Source: SFWF01 sp045636705 (GTDB lineage Bacteria; Bacillota; Clostridia; Oscillospirales; Acutalibacteraceae). From it: 64,000 nucleotides of DNA. The notes beneath the pieces were generated by a model. That model worked only from the letters and a program-made list of their open reading frames with translations, searched no databases and was not told the DNA's origin. The translations under genes and the position numbers were made by a program. Below are positions 8,681 through 18,264 of this stretch, piece after piece; position 1 is the stretch's first letter; each line of letters starts with the position of its first letter. Location: the NCBI GenBank assembly GCA_045636705.1, contig JAZTYA010000008.1, forward strand, positions 1 through 64,000, in the 5' to 3' direction.

Positions 8681-8817
8681 AAACTCACGTCCTTATCATA
8701 AATTCCTAAATTAAATATTAATATATCGTAAACTTAATGTCAAGAGCATAAGATTTCCTTTGCTATTATTAATTATTTGTGGTAAAATATATTATATTAA
8801 TATTTTTAGGAGAAAAT

Positions 8818-11655
8818 ATGGCACAGCATGAGATTTATATTAGGGGAGCAAAGGAACATAACCTAAAAAATATCGACCTTAAAATTCCCAGAGATAAGAT
8901 GATAGTGTTTACCGGACTTTCGGGTTCAGGTAAGTCTTCGCTTGCCTTCGATACCCTTTATGCCGAGGGACAAAGACGCTATATGGAGTCACTCTCATCC
9001 TATGCCCGTCAGTTTTTAGGCCTTATGGAAAAGCCTAATGTTGAGTCTATCGACGGCCTTTCTCCTGCAATTTCTATCGACCAAAAAACCACCTCTAAAA
9101 ACCCTCGTTCCACCGTTGGAACGGTTACCGAAATCTATGATTATTTGCGTCTTTTGTATGCCAGAGCAGGAACACCGCACTGCCATATTTGCGGCAAGGA
9201 GATAAGTCAGCAGACCACCGACCAAATTGTAGATAAGGTAATGAAACTGGAACTGGGCACCAAAATTCAGATTTTGGCTCCCATTATTCGCGGCCGCAAG
9301 GGAGAGCATACAAAGGAAATTGACTCGGCAAGGCGTTCGGGATTTTCAAGGGTAAGAATCGATAATAATACCTACGACTTGTCTGAAGAAATTTCCATAG
9401 ATAAAAATAAAAAGCATAATATCGAGGTCATAGTCGACCGCCTTGTAATTAAGGATGAAATAAAAAGCCGATTATCAGACAGTATCGAAACTGCGGCAAA
9501 CCTTTCTAACGGAATTATTTACGTTGATGTTATCGGTGGGGAAGAACTCCATTTTTCACAGTCTTATATGTGCGAGGAACACGGTATCGGTGTACCCGAG
9601 TTAACCCCTGCAATGTTTTCTTTTAACTCTCCGTTTGGCGCTTGTCCTACCTGTACGGGACTTGGCGTATTTATGAAAATAGACCCAAGACTTTTAGTTT
9701 CTGATGAGGACAAATCCTTAATTGACGGCGCAATAAAGGCTTCGGGTTGGGGTGTTAATTCCTGGTCTAACCCCGATTCTAAAACTATCGCAACAATGTA
9801 CTATGAAGGTCTTGCAGAACACTACGGCTTTGATATAAACACGCCCTTTAAGGACCTGCCTGAAGAGGCAAAGCGGGCCGTTTTATATGGCACAAACGGA
9901 GAGCAAATTCGTGTTAAGCGCAATGCCGAATGGGGCGGTGGCAGTTACCTTACCGATTTTGAGGGCGTTGCAACCAACCTTGAACGCAGATATAAGGAAA
10001 CAAAAAGCGACTGGTCGCGTGCCGAAATTGAAACCTACATGAACGAGTGCGAATGCCCCTCTTGTAAGGGTGCCAGACTTCGTCCCGAGTCCCTAGCCGT
10101 TACGATAGGCGATAAGAGTATTAAAGACTTTTGCGACCTTTCAATAATAGATGAACTAGAGCACCTAAAGAACCTTGAATTAGGCGAAAGACAAACCAAA
10201 ATAGCAGAACCTATCTTAAAAGAGGTAAATGCAAGGCTTTCTTTCCTTAAAAATGTAGGACTTGACTATTTATCGCTTTCTCGTTCATCTGCAACCCTTT
10301 CGGGTGGAGAAAGCCAAAGAATAAGACTTGCAACCCAAATGGGTTCAGCGCTGACAGGCGTTTTATATATCCTTGATGAGCCTAGTATAGGTCTTCATCA
10401 AAGGGATAATGAAAAATTAATTGAAACCTTAAAGCATCTTCGCGACCTTGGTAATACGCTTATTGTGGTTGAACACGATGAGGATACCATGCGCGCTGCC
10501 GACCACATAGTAGATATCGGCCCGGGTGCCGGCATCCACGGTGGAGAAATTGTCTTTTCGGGCACCCTTGAGGAACTTGAAAAATGTGAAAACTCAATTA
10601 CTGCCGATTATCTTGTTGGCAGAAAGAAAATCGAGGTTCCAAAGGTGCGCCGTAAGGGAAGCGGCAAAAAGCTTATAGTAAAAGGCGCATCCGAAAACAA
10701 CCTTAAGGGTATAAACGTCGAAATACCGTTAGGTCAGTTTGTTGCAGTTACAGGTGTTTCAGGCTCAGGTAAGTCTTCACTTGTTAACGAAATTATCTAT
10801 AAATATTTGGCTTCAAAACTTAATCGTGCAAAAACCTTCCCCGGTAAGTTTAAGTCGATAGAAGGTTACGAACATTTAGACAAGGTAATAGATATAAGCC
10901 AAGAGCCGATAGGCAGAACGCCTCGTTCAAACCCTGCAACCTATATCGGTGTATTTAACGATATCAGAGAACTTTTTGCACAAACCAAGGAATCAAAGGC
11001 AAAGGGCTATAGCGCAGGAAGATTCTCCTTTAACGTTAAGGGTGGTCGTTGTGAAGCCTGCGAAGGCGACGGAATAATCAGAATCGCAATGCACTTTTTA
11101 CCCGATATTTACGTGCCTTGTGAGGTTTGCGGTGGCACTCGCTATAATCGTGAAACCCTGAGCGTTAAATATAAGGGAAAGAGCATTTACGATGTCCTTG
11201 AAATGACCATTGAAGAGGGAATGTATTTCTTTGAGCATATCCCTAAAATATACAGAAAACTAAAGACACTTTTCGATGTGGGACTAGGCTACGTTAAAAT
11301 CGGACAACCTGCGACAACCCTTTCGGGTGGTGAAGCTCAGCGTGTAAAACTTGCAAACGAACTTTCAAAACGCGGTACGGGTAACACGATTTATATCTTA
11401 GACGAGCCTACAACAGGTCTTCATACGGCAGACGTTCATAGACTGCTTGAGGTTTTAAACAGACTTGTTGAAGCGGGAAACACCGTCTTGGTTATTGAGC
11501 ATAATCTTGACGTTATAAAAACCGCCGACCATATTATCGATTTAGGACCTGAGGGTGGAGATGCAGGCGGAAGAATTCTTTGTGTCGGCACACCCGAAAA
11601 GGTGGCAAGCGTTGAAGAATCCCACACAGGAAGATTTCTAAAGAAGATTTTATAA
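8818..11655 (+). CDS. uvrA: Excinuclease ABC subunit A
   Basis: A 945-aa damage-recognition ATPase of nucleotide excision repair. It has two ABC cassettes: Walker A GLSGSGKSS near the N-terminus and GVSGSGKSS in the second half, each with LSGGE signatures (SGGESQRIRLA, SGGEAQRVKLA) and a Walker B ILDEPS/ILDEPT. Zinc-binding cysteine pairs CHICG and CEACEGDG...CEVCGGTRY are present. The start is the ATG at 8818, with AGGAG 6 nt upstream; a longer GTG frame has no ribosome site. It is first gene of a plus-strand run of eight closely spaced genes reaching 18217. UvrB and UvrC are not here. Confidence 0.98.
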   Translation: MAQHEIYIRGAKEHNLKNIDLKIPRDKMIVFTGLSGSGKSSLAFDTLYAEGQRRYMESLSSYARQFLGLMEKPNVESIDGLSPAISIDQKTTSKNPRSTVGTVTEIYDYLRLLYARAGTPHCHICGKEISQQTTDQIVDKVMKLELGTKIQILAPIIRGRKGEHTKEIDSARRSGFSRVRIDNNTYDLSEEISIDKNKKHNIEVIVDRLVIKDEIKSRLSDSIETAANLSNGIIYVDVIGGEELHFSQSYMCEEHGIGVPELTPAMFSFNSPFGACPTCTGLGVFMKIDPRLLVSDEDKSLIDGAIKASGWGVNSWSNPDSKTIATMYYEGLAEHYGFDINTPFKDLPEEAKRAVLYGTNGEQIRVKRNAEWGGGSYLTDFEGVATNLERRYKETKSDWSRAEIETYMNECECPSCKGARLRPESLAVTIGDKSIKDFCDLSIIDELEHLKNLELGERQTKIAEPILKEVNARLSFLKNVGLDYLSLSRSSATLSGGESQRIRLATQMGSALTGVLYILDEPSIGLHQRDNEKLIETLKHLRDLGNTLIVVEHDEDTMRAADHIVDIGPGAGIHGGEIVFSGTLEELEKCENSITADYLVGRKKIEVPKVRRKGSGKKLIVKGASENNLKGINVEIPLGQFVAVTGVSGSGKSSLVNEIIYKYLASKLNRAKTFPGKFKSIEGYEHLDKVIDISQEPIGRTPRSNPATYIGVFNDIRELFAQTKESKAKGYSAGRFSFNVKGGRCEACEGDGIIRIAMHFLPDIYVPCEVCGGTRYNRETLSVKYKGKSIYDVLEMTIEEGMYFFEHIPKIYRKLKTLFDVGLGYVKIGQPATTLSGGEAQRVKLANELSKRGTGNTIYILDEPTTGLHTADVHRLLEVLNRLVEAGNTVLVIEHNLDVIKTADHIIDLGPEGGDAGGRILCVGTPEKVASVEESHTGRFLKKIL

Positions 11656-11666
11656 GGAGCTTTTAA

Positions 11667-12500
11667 TTGTTCGGATATATAAGAATAAGCAAACCCGAAA
11701 TGCGAATAAAGGAATATGAAATGTATAAAGCGGTGTATTGCTCGCTTTGTAAGGAGCTTGGCAAGTCGTACGGATTTTTAGCCAGAATGACTTTAAGCTA
11801 TGATTTCACCTTTCTAGCATTGCTTGGCATGGCTTTAAAGGATGACTTTTGCGGTACAAATCGTAAAAAATGCACCTGCAACCCCTTTAAAAAATGCACA
11901 TACCTTTGTAGCAATAAGGATTTAAAAATGCCCTCTGCTGCGGCTATTATTATGATTTACTACAAAATCCTTGATAATATTGAGGATGAAAAGGGTGTAA
12001 AAAAGCTTTTCTACACCCTTATAAAACCTTTTTTCAAAAAGGCCGGTAAAAAAGCGGCAAAGGAATATCCCGATTTAGAAAATATCGTGTCTGCATATAT
12101 AAAAGAGCAAAACGATTTAGAAAAGGAAAACTGTCAAAGTCTTGACAAGGCGGCAAATCCAACCGCAACGGCACTTTCAAAAATATTTACTCTTTTAAGT
12201 GAAAATGAAACCGACCAAAGAATTTTAAGCCGAATGGGATACTGCATCGGCAGATATATTTATATTTTAGATGCGGCTTGCGACCTTAAAGAAGATAAAG
12301 AGAAAAACCGTTATAACCCATTAAAAGCGGTTGATGACAAAAATATAAATGAGAATATAATCGGTCCGCAACTTTACATCTGCGCAAAGGAAACGGCGGC
12401 GGCTTTTGAACTTTTGGAAATAAAAAAATTCAAAAATATTCTTGATAACATAATTTATCTAGGACTTGAAGATACATTTAAAAAGGAGCTTAAACTATGA
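11667..12500 (+). CDS. DUF5685 family protein
   Basis: A 277-aa protein with the typical opening MFGYIRISKPEMRIKEYEMY and cysteine-rich motifs (VYCSLCKELGKSYG, CGTNRKKCTCNPFKKC) that could bind metal. The rest is helical, and the family function is not known. It starts at TTG with AAGGAGC 6-7 nt upstream, 11 nt after uvrA, and its stop overlaps the next gene by ATGA. The tight coupling to a J-domain protein suggests the two act together, for example as client and co-chaperone; that is inference. Confidence 0.8.
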   Translation: MFGYIRISKPEMRIKEYEMYKAVYCSLCKELGKSYGFLARMTLSYDFTFLALLGMALKDDFCGTNRKKCTCNPFKKCTYLCSNKDLKMPSAAAIIMIYYKILDNIEDEKGVKKLFYTLIKPFFKKAGKKAAKEYPDLENIVSAYIKEQNDLEKENCQSLDKAANPTATALSKIFTLLSENETDQRILSRMGYCIGRYIYILDAACDLKEDKEKNRYNPLKAVDDKNINENIIGPQLYICAKETAAAFELLEIKKFKNILDNIIYLGLEDTFKKELKL

Positions 12501-13096
12501 AAGATCCATATGAGATTTTAGGCGTTCCGAAGAATGCTACAGATGAGGAAATAAAAAACGCCTATAGAACACTCGCCAGAAAATATCATCCTGATAACTA
12601 TGCAGACAATCCGCTTTCGGATTTAGCAGGGGAGAAGATGAAAGAAATCAACGAGGCGTATGACGCTATTATCGCCTCAAGAAAATCGGGTGGCAAAAAG
12701 AAAAATAATTATACTAGCGCAAATTCAAAATACCCCGATATTAGAAATTTAATCACAAACGGAAGACTTGACGAGGCTCAGCTGCTTTTAGACGGTATTC
12801 CGCTTGGCGAACGCGATGCAGAATGGTATTTCTTAAGCGGTTCGGTGCTTTATAAACGCGGTTGGTTTAACGACGCTTTTTCAAGCTTTGCAACCGCGGT
12901 TCGTATGGACCCTGATAACATGGAATACAGACAGGCTCTTAACAATATGCAAAGAAGAGGCGGAGGATTTAACTCGCCTTATAGAACAGGTTCTAATATG
13001 GGTGGTTCAATGAGCACTTGTGACTGTTGTTCTTCGCTTATCTGTGCCGACTGTTGCTGTGAATGTATGGGTGGCGACTTAATTTCTTGTTGTTAG
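12497..13096 (+). CDS. J-domain protein with TPR-like middle and cysteine-rich tail
   Basis: A 199-aa protein. Residues 1-65 form a DnaJ domain with the HPD tripeptide in RKYHPDNY, needed to stimulate DnaK ATPase. The middle (about 75-155) holds helical repeats resembling a tetratricopeptide pair (WYFLSGSVLYKRGWFNDA and following). The C-terminal ~30 residues are remarkably cysteine-rich (CDCCSSLICADCCCECMG, then a final CC). It lacks the Gly/Phe and CxxCxGxG zinc regions of classical DnaJ, so it is a specialised co-chaperone. It overlaps the DUF5685 gene by 4 nt, implying translational coupling. Confidence 0.85.
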   Translation: MKDPYEILGVPKNATDEEIKNAYRTLARKYHPDNYADNPLSDLAGEKMKEINEAYDAIIASRKSGGKKKNNYTSANSKYPDIRNLITNGRLDEAQLLLDGIPLGERDAEWYFLSGSVLYKRGWFNDAFSSFATAVRMDPDNMEYRQALNNMQRRGGGFNSPYRTGSNMGGSMSTCDCCSSLICADCCCECMGGDLISCC

Positions 13097-13105
13097 GATA
13101 ATATT

Positions 13106-13636
13106 ATGAAAAACACAAAAAAAATCACCCTTTCGGGAATGATGATAGCTTTGTGTTCACTTTTTATGCTAGCCTCTTATTTTCCGTATCTGACCATTTC
13201 AATTTCCTTTTTTGCAGGAATTTTCATAATGGTTTTGGTTATAGAAATCGATAAAAAGTGGGCATTTTTATCTTATCTTGCATCGGCAGTTATAGCCTTC
13301 TTGATAGCCGAACCCGAGGCAAAACTTTTATATGTTGCCTTTTTTGGATATTATCCAATAATAAAAGCCTTACTTGAAGGGCTAAAAAGCCGAGCACTCG
13401 AATATGTCTTAAAGTTTTTAGCCTATAATACGGCTATAGTTTTAGCATATGCGGTGCTTGCAGGTGCCTTTGGGGTACCTCTTGGTGATATGAACGAGTT
13501 TGGCAAATACACAGCGATTGTTTTGCTTATTGCGGCAAATATTTTGTTTCCAATATACGATATTGCCTTATCGCGTGTGGCAGCATTTTATATGATAAGA
13601 CTTCACGACAAGGTAACTAAACTCTTAAAATTGTAA
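13106..13636 (+). CDS. Multi-pass membrane protein of unknown function
   Basis: A 176-aa protein that is mostly hydrophobic, with about five membrane segments. It begins with the basic MKNTKKITLSGMMIALCSLF, a form seen in ECF-type S components and small Firmicutes permeases. No specific substrate motif is visible. It sits 9 nt after the J-domain gene and 14 nt before baiN, within the uvrA operon. A transporter S component is possible but not shown. Confidence 0.6.
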   Translation: MKNTKKITLSGMMIALCSLFMLASYFPYLTISISFFAGIFIMVLVIEIDKKWAFLSYLASAVIAFLIAEPEAKLLYVAFFGYYPIIKALLEGLKSRALEYVLKFLAYNTAIVLAYAVLAGAFGVPLGDMNEFGKYTAIVLLIAANILFPIYDIALSRVAAFYMIRLHDKVTKLLKL

Positions 13637-13650
13637 ATTAGGGGTATTAA

Positions 13651-14874
13651 ATGAGTAAAAAAATAGCAGTTGTCGGCGGAGGAGCGGCAGGTCTTATGGC
13701 GGCTTACGCTTCGGCAGAAAATGGCAACGATGTTACGATTTTTGAGCGCAACCCAAGACCTGCTCGTAAGGTTATGATAACAGGCAAGGGTAGATGTAAT
13801 GTTACAAATAATTGTGACAGGGATACCTTCCTTGAAAATGTTGTAAGAGGCGGAAGATTTCTTTTTTCTGCATTTAACGCATTTTCTACGGCGGATACTA
13901 TGGACTTTTTCGAAACAAGGGGTGTGCCGCTTAAAACCGAGCGCGGAAACAGAGTTTTTCCCGTTTCAGATAAAGCGGTCGATATAGTTGATGCCTTATA
14001 TAATGCGGCAAAAACAGCGGGTTGCAGATTTATAAACGACCGAGTGTCAGAACTAATTATAGAAGAAAACGAAATCAAAGGCGTTAAAACCGTTTCGGGT
14101 GAAGAACACCTTTTTGATGCGGTGATTTTGGCTACGGGTGGAGCATCTTATCCCGTAACAGGGTCGAGCGGAGACGGCTACATAATGGCAAAAAATTTAG
14201 GACACACCATAACAAAAATAAGACCTTCACTAGTGCCGCTTAATGCACACGAAGGCTTTTGTACCGAACTTTGCGGTCTTTCTCTTAAGAATGTAAAATT
14301 GTCCCTTTATTCTATCGATAAAAAGAAACCGCTATATTCGGAAATGGGCGAAATGATGTTTACACATTTTGGAATAACGGGTCCTTTGGTGCTTTCTGCA
14401 TCCTCATATATGGAGGATGACAAGGAATATTTTGCCGAAATAGATTTAAAGCCTGCCTTGGATAGAGAAATTTTAGACAAACGAATTGTAAGGGATTTTT
14501 CGGCAGAACCGAATAAGGATTTTATAAATTCACTCGACGGGCTGCTTCCTAAAAGGCTTATTTCAATTATCGTAAGACAAACTGGCATAGACCCAAGAAA
14601 AAAGGTTAACTCAATAACCAAAGAGGAACGTGCAAAACTAGTAGATACCTTAAAGGGACTAAGGGTCACAAGGTTAAATCCAAGACCTATAGATGAAGCA
14701 ATTATTACTAGCGGCGGAGTTTCATTAAAGGAAGTAAACTCTGCTACGATGGAGTCAAAAATAGTAAAAGGACTCTTCTTTGCAGGGGAGCTGCTTGATA
14801 TTGATGCCCTTACGGGTGGATTTAATTTACAAATCGCATTTTCTACCGGTTATCTTGCCGGAAAATCTGTATAA
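13651..14874 (+). CDS. NAD(P)/FAD-dependent oxidoreductase, BaiN/HI0933 family
   Basis: A 407-aa flavoprotein. The dinucleotide-binding start KIAVVGGGAAGLMAAYA is followed by the family block KVMITGKGRCNVTNN. A second nucleotide-binding stretch ATGGASYPVTGSSGDGY and the C-terminal FAGELLDIDALTGGFNLQ complete the fold. The family (YhiN/HI0933/BaiN) is widespread; a role in bile acid reduction is known only for a few members, so no substrate is assigned. It lies inside the operon between a membrane protein and cmk. GGGG in TAGGGGTATTAA serves as ribosome site. Confidence 0.88.
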   Translation: MSKKIAVVGGGAAGLMAAYASAENGNDVTIFERNPRPARKVMITGKGRCNVTNNCDRDTFLENVVRGGRFLFSAFNAFSTADTMDFFETRGVPLKTERGNRVFPVSDKAVDIVDALYNAAKTAGCRFINDRVSELIIEENEIKGVKTVSGEEHLFDAVILATGGASYPVTGSSGDGYIMAKNLGHTITKIRPSLVPLNAHEGFCTELCGLSLKNVKLSLYSIDKKKPLYSEMGEMMFTHFGITGPLVLSASSYMEDDKEYFAEIDLKPALDREILDKRIVRDFSAEPNKDFINSLDGLLPKRLISIIVRQTGIDPRKKVNSITKEERAKLVDTLKGLRVTRLNPRPIDEAIITSGGVSLKEVNSATMESKIVKGLFFAGELLDIDALTGGFNLQIAFSTGYLAGKSV

Positions 14875-14889
14875 ATGAGGTAAAGACAA

Positions 14890-15555
14890 ATGATAAACAT
14901 TGCAATCGACGGACCTGCAGGAGCAGGAAAAAGCACACTATCAAGAAAATTAGCGGCAGAACTAGGTTATATTTATGTTGATACAGGAGCTTTATATAGA
15001 GCTTTAGGACTTAAATATTCGGCTTTAGGCTTTGATACTGAACTTAAAGGAGATATCGAAGCAGTTTTAGAGGACACTTCGGTTGATATCAGATTTGTTG
15101 ACGGCGCTCAAAGGGTTTATCTTGACGGCAAGGATGTGTCTGATGACATTCGTACACCTATAGCTTCAATGATGGCTTCCGCAGTATCTGCAAAGCCTCC
15201 CGTTAGAGCTTTTCTTCTTGATATGCAAAGAAAACTAGCACAGAATAACAATGTCGTTATGGACGGAAGAGATATCGGCACTGTAGTTTTACCTGATGCC
15301 AAGGTTAAAATTTTCTTAACTGCAGACGTTGAAATCCGTGCAAAGCGCAGATACGACGAACTAATGGAAAAGGGCTCAAATGTTTCGTTCGACGAGGTTT
15401 TAGAGGATATGAAACAACGTGACTATAACGATTCGCATCGTCCGATAGCGCCTTTAAAACAGGCAGACGATGCCGTTTTAGCCGACACGGGAGCTTTAAG
15501 CTTTGATGAGTCTTTAGAACTTCTTAAAAAGATTGTCAACGAGGGAATAAGATGA
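14890..15555 (+). CDS. cmk: Cytidylate kinase
   Basis: A 221-aa (d)CMP kinase that makes CDP/dCDP from CMP/dCMP and ATP. The Walker A is GPAGAGKST (residues 8-16), followed by VDTGALYRALG and DGRDIGTVVLPDAKVKIFL, all standard for Cmk. Full length. Its stop overlaps the plsC start by 4 nt (ATGA). The chain cmk-plsC-ispH/S1 is a common arrangement in clostridia. Confidence 0.97.
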   Translation: MINIAIDGPAGAGKSTLSRKLAAELGYIYVDTGALYRALGLKYSALGFDTELKGDIEAVLEDTSVDIRFVDGAQRVYLDGKDVSDDIRTPIASMMASAVSAKPPVRAFLLDMQRKLAQNNNVVMDGRDIGTVVLPDAKVKIFLTADVEIRAKRRYDELMEKGSNVSFDEVLEDMKQRDYNDSHRPIAPLKQADDAVLADTGALSFDESLELLKKIVNEGIR

Positions 15556-16154
15556 ATGCATTTTATAGAACCGTAAGAGGTCTGGTATATCCTTTTGTGC
15601 GCTTGCTTTTTAACATTAAGGTAAAGGGACTTGAAAATTTTCCTTTAGACAGACCTTTTATTTTAGCGCCAAACCACACCTCTCTTTCTGACCCGGTCTT
15701 TTTAGCTGTAATATGTAAAAAACAAATTCATTTTATGGCAAAGATTGAGGTTTTCAGAACCCCTGTATTAAAGTATATAGCCAAATGGGCAGGAGCTTTC
15801 GGCGTTGACCGCGGAAAAGGGGATATGGGCGCTATGGATATGGCGCGAGATATAATCCGCCAAAATAAAATACTCGGCATTTTCCCTGAAGGAAAAAGAT
15901 ACTTTGAAGGTGCACCCAGAATGGCAAAATCAGGGGTTGCTCATATCGTTATGGATATGAAGACCGACATACTTCCGGTTTCTATTTACAGAGAAGGCAA
16001 ATGCAAACTTTTTAGCAAAACAACAATTAGATTTGGCAAAATGCTAACCTATAATGAGTTAGTGGATGAAACAGAAACACTCCGCCAAAACATTAAAAAC
16101 ATAACCCATACCCTAACAGATAAAATTACACAACTTTGGGAGATGAAACATTGA
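15552..16154 (+). CDS. plsC: 1-acyl-sn-glycerol-3-phosphate acyltransferase
   Basis: A 200-aa membrane-associated acyltransferase that turns lysophosphatidate into phosphatidate. Motif I is NHTSLSDP (the H-x4-D catalytic pair) and the substrate motif is FPEGKR. The N-terminal hydrophobic stretch can associate with the inner leaflet. The start overlaps cmk by 4 nt, and the stop overlaps the TTG start of ispH/S1 by 4 nt (TTGA), so all three are translationally coupled. Confidence 0.95.
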   Translation: MNAFYRTVRGLVYPFVRLLFNIKVKGLENFPLDRPFILAPNHTSLSDPVFLAVICKKQIHFMAKIEVFRTPVLKYIAKWAGAFGVDRGKGDMGAMDMARDIIRQNKILGIFPEGKRYFEGAPRMAKSGVAHIVMDMKTDILPVSIYREGKCKLFSKTTIRFGKMLTYNELVDETETLRQNIKNITHTLTDKITQLWEMKH

Positions 16155-18217
16155 AGATAACTTTAGCAGAAACTGCAGGATTTTGCTTCGGCGTTGACCG
16201 AGCAGTAAATATGGTTTATGACCTGGTAGCCGAGGGCAAAAAGGTCTGCACACTAGGACCTATAATCCATAATCCCCAAATTGTAAAGCAACTTGAAGAC
16301 AAGGGTGTCAGGGTAGTTGAAAGCGAAAAGGACGTAAGGGATGACGAGATTTTGGTCATTCGTTCTCACGGCGTTCCTGCAAGCTTTATAGAGGATGCTA
16401 AAAAAGCAGGGGTTAAAATTAGCGACGCTACCTGTCCCTTCGTTTCAAAAATTCACAAAATTGTAAACGAAGAAGGCAAAAACGGTAAAACCGTTTTAAT
16501 AGCAGGGGATAAAAATCACAAAGAGGTAATCGGGATTGTAGGACACACTGCAGGAGAGGTTTTTGTCTTTTCCAACCCCCAAGAATTAGAAGAAATTACT
16601 AAAAACAACCCTGATTTAGTAAAAACCGCCGTTTCCGTGGTAGCGCAAACCACCTTTAATCGCGCTATCTTTAAAAAATGTGAAGATTTTTTAAAAAAAG
16701 TCTATACAAACGCGACAATATTTGATACAATATGTAATGCTACGTCTGTGCGCCAAAAAGAAGCAGCAGAGCTGTCACTTAAAAATGATGCTATGGTTGT
16801 TATTGGAGGCAGACACAGTTCAAATACATCTAAACTTTATGATGTTTGCAAGGGCAACTGCGAACGTACCGTTCAGGTTGAAACAGCAAATGAGTTAAGC
16901 AAGGATTTCTTTGACGGTGTTCGTAATGTAGGTGTAGTAGCAGGCGCATCGACTCCTGCGGCAATTATTAAGGAGGTTATTAAAACCATGTCGGAAAATC
17001 TAAGACCGGTAGATGAGCAGACCGAAGTAACAGAAGTTGCTCAAAAAAGTTTTGAAGAGATGACAGATGAAGAAGCATTTGAGGCGTCTATCAACAGTCT
17101 AAACTCTGACCAAAAAGTTGAGGGTGTAGTTCTTGCAGTCTCTCCAACTGAAATTCAGGTTGATATCGGAAGAGGACTTGCAGGCTATGTAACTGCTGAA
17201 GAATATTCCTTTGACCGTAACGCAAATATGATGGAAGAGGTTAAAGTAGGCGATGTTCTTAACCTTATCATTATGCGTACAAACGACCAGGAAGGAACTG
17301 CTATGCTTTCTAAGCGTCGCTTCGAGGCTATTGCCGGTTGGGATAAGCTTGTTGCTGCTAAGGAATCAGGCGAAATATTAAACGGATACGTTTCTGAGAT
17401 TGTTAAGGGTGGAGTAGTTGCCATCACAAATGGTATGAAGGTATTTATTCCTGCTTCTCAGGCAACCCTTTCAAGAAACGAAAATCTTGAAGATTTAAAG
17501 GATAAGGATGTTTCCTTTAGAATTATCGAACTTGGCCGTAGAAGAAGAGTAATCGGTTCTATCCGTTCAGTTCTTCGCGAGCAGAGAAAAGAAGAACAGG
17601 CTAAGATTTGGGACAACATTGCAGTTGGCGATAAGTTCACAGGTACAGTTAAGTCATTAACAGGCTACGGCGCATTTGTAGACCTCGGCGGCGTTGACGG
17701 AATGGTTCACATTTCCGAGCTTTCTTGGCAGAAAATTAAGAATCCTTCTGAGGTAGTTTTAGTTGGCGATACCATTGAGGTTTTCGTTAAGGCTATTGAT
17801 AAGGACAAGAAAAAGATTTCTTTAGGCTATAAGAAGGAAGAGGAGAATCCTTGGACTATCTTTACTTCTAAGTATGCTGTTGATGATGTAGTTAAGGTAA
17901 CAATCGTTAGTATGACTACATACGGAGCATTCGCAAGAATTCTTCCCGGAATTGATGGTCTTATCCACATTTCTCAGATTGCTAATAAGCATGTTGCAAA
18001 GCCTCAGGACGAGCTCGAGGTTGGTCAAGAGGTTGAAGCAAAGATTATTGCTATCGAAGAAGATAAGAAGAGAATCAGCCTTTCTATCCGTGCTCTCTTA
18101 GAGCCCGAAGTAGTAGAGGAAGAAACCGCTTCTACCGAAGATGAAGTAGTAGCAGTAGCTGACGGTGAACAGGTTACCGTTGCCGAAACAGTAGAAACTG
18201 AAGAAGCTGCTGAATAA
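16151..18217 (+). CDS. ispH: IspH (HMBPP reductase) fused to four S1 RNA-binding domains
   Basis: A 688-aa fusion. Residues 1-~285 are IspH, the 4Fe-4S enzyme converting HMBPP to IPP/DMAPP at the end of the non-mevalonate pathway; the three cluster cysteines are C12 (GFCFGV), C95 (DATCPFV) and C195 (ICNATS). An acidic linker leads to four S1 domains (about 320-650), the third and fourth being the best (TGYGAFVDLGGVDGMVHIS and TTYGAFARILPGIDGLIHIS), then an acidic tail. The start is the TTG at 16151, overlapping the plsC stop, with GGGAG 8 nt upstream. This fusion is known from Clostridia; why a metabolic enzyme is joined to ribosomal protein S1-like domains is unresolved. Confidence 0.96.
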   Translation: MKITLAETAGFCFGVDRAVNMVYDLVAEGKKVCTLGPIIHNPQIVKQLEDKGVRVVESEKDVRDDEILVIRSHGVPASFIEDAKKAGVKISDATCPFVSKIHKIVNEEGKNGKTVLIAGDKNHKEVIGIVGHTAGEVFVFSNPQELEEITKNNPDLVKTAVSVVAQTTFNRAIFKKCEDFLKKVYTNATIFDTICNATSVRQKEAAELSLKNDAMVVIGGRHSSNTSKLYDVCKGNCERTVQVETANELSKDFFDGVRNVGVVAGASTPAAIIKEVIKTMSENLRPVDEQTEVTEVAQKSFEEMTDEEAFEASINSLNSDQKVEGVVLAVSPTEIQVDIGRGLAGYVTAEEYSFDRNANMMEEVKVGDVLNLIIMRTNDQEGTAMLSKRRFEAIAGWDKLVAAKESGEILNGYVSEIVKGGVVAITNGMKVFIPASQATLSRNENLEDLKDKDVSFRIIELGRRRRVIGSIRSVLREQRKEEQAKIWDNIAVGDKFTGTVKSLTGYGAFVDLGGVDGMVHISELSWQKIKNPSEVVLVGDTIEVFVKAIDKDKKKISLGYKKEEENPWTIFTSKYAVDDVVKVTIVSMTTYGAFARILPGIDGLIHISQIANKHVAKPQDELEVGQEVEAKIIAIEEDKKRISLSIRALLEPEVVEEETASTEDEVVAVADGEQVTVAETVETEEAAE

Positions 18218-18230
18218 TTTTTAAAAAGAT

Positions 18231-18262
18231 AAAGGCTTGTAGGATTAAACCTACAAGCCTTT
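18231..18262. terminator. Bidirectional terminator after ispH/S1
   Basis: AAAGGCTTGTAGG (18231-18243) pairs with CCTACAAGCCTTT (18250-18262), followed by T. It separates the convergent DUF1622 gene. Confidence 0.9.
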
Positions 18263-18264
18263 TT

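Noticed and set aside
8680..8700. Frameshift or missed upstream start restoring Cys2 in the asnB-like gene
   Set aside because: TGT occurs one base out of frame, but that frame reaches TAG within a few codons, and the other glutaminase residues are also changed.
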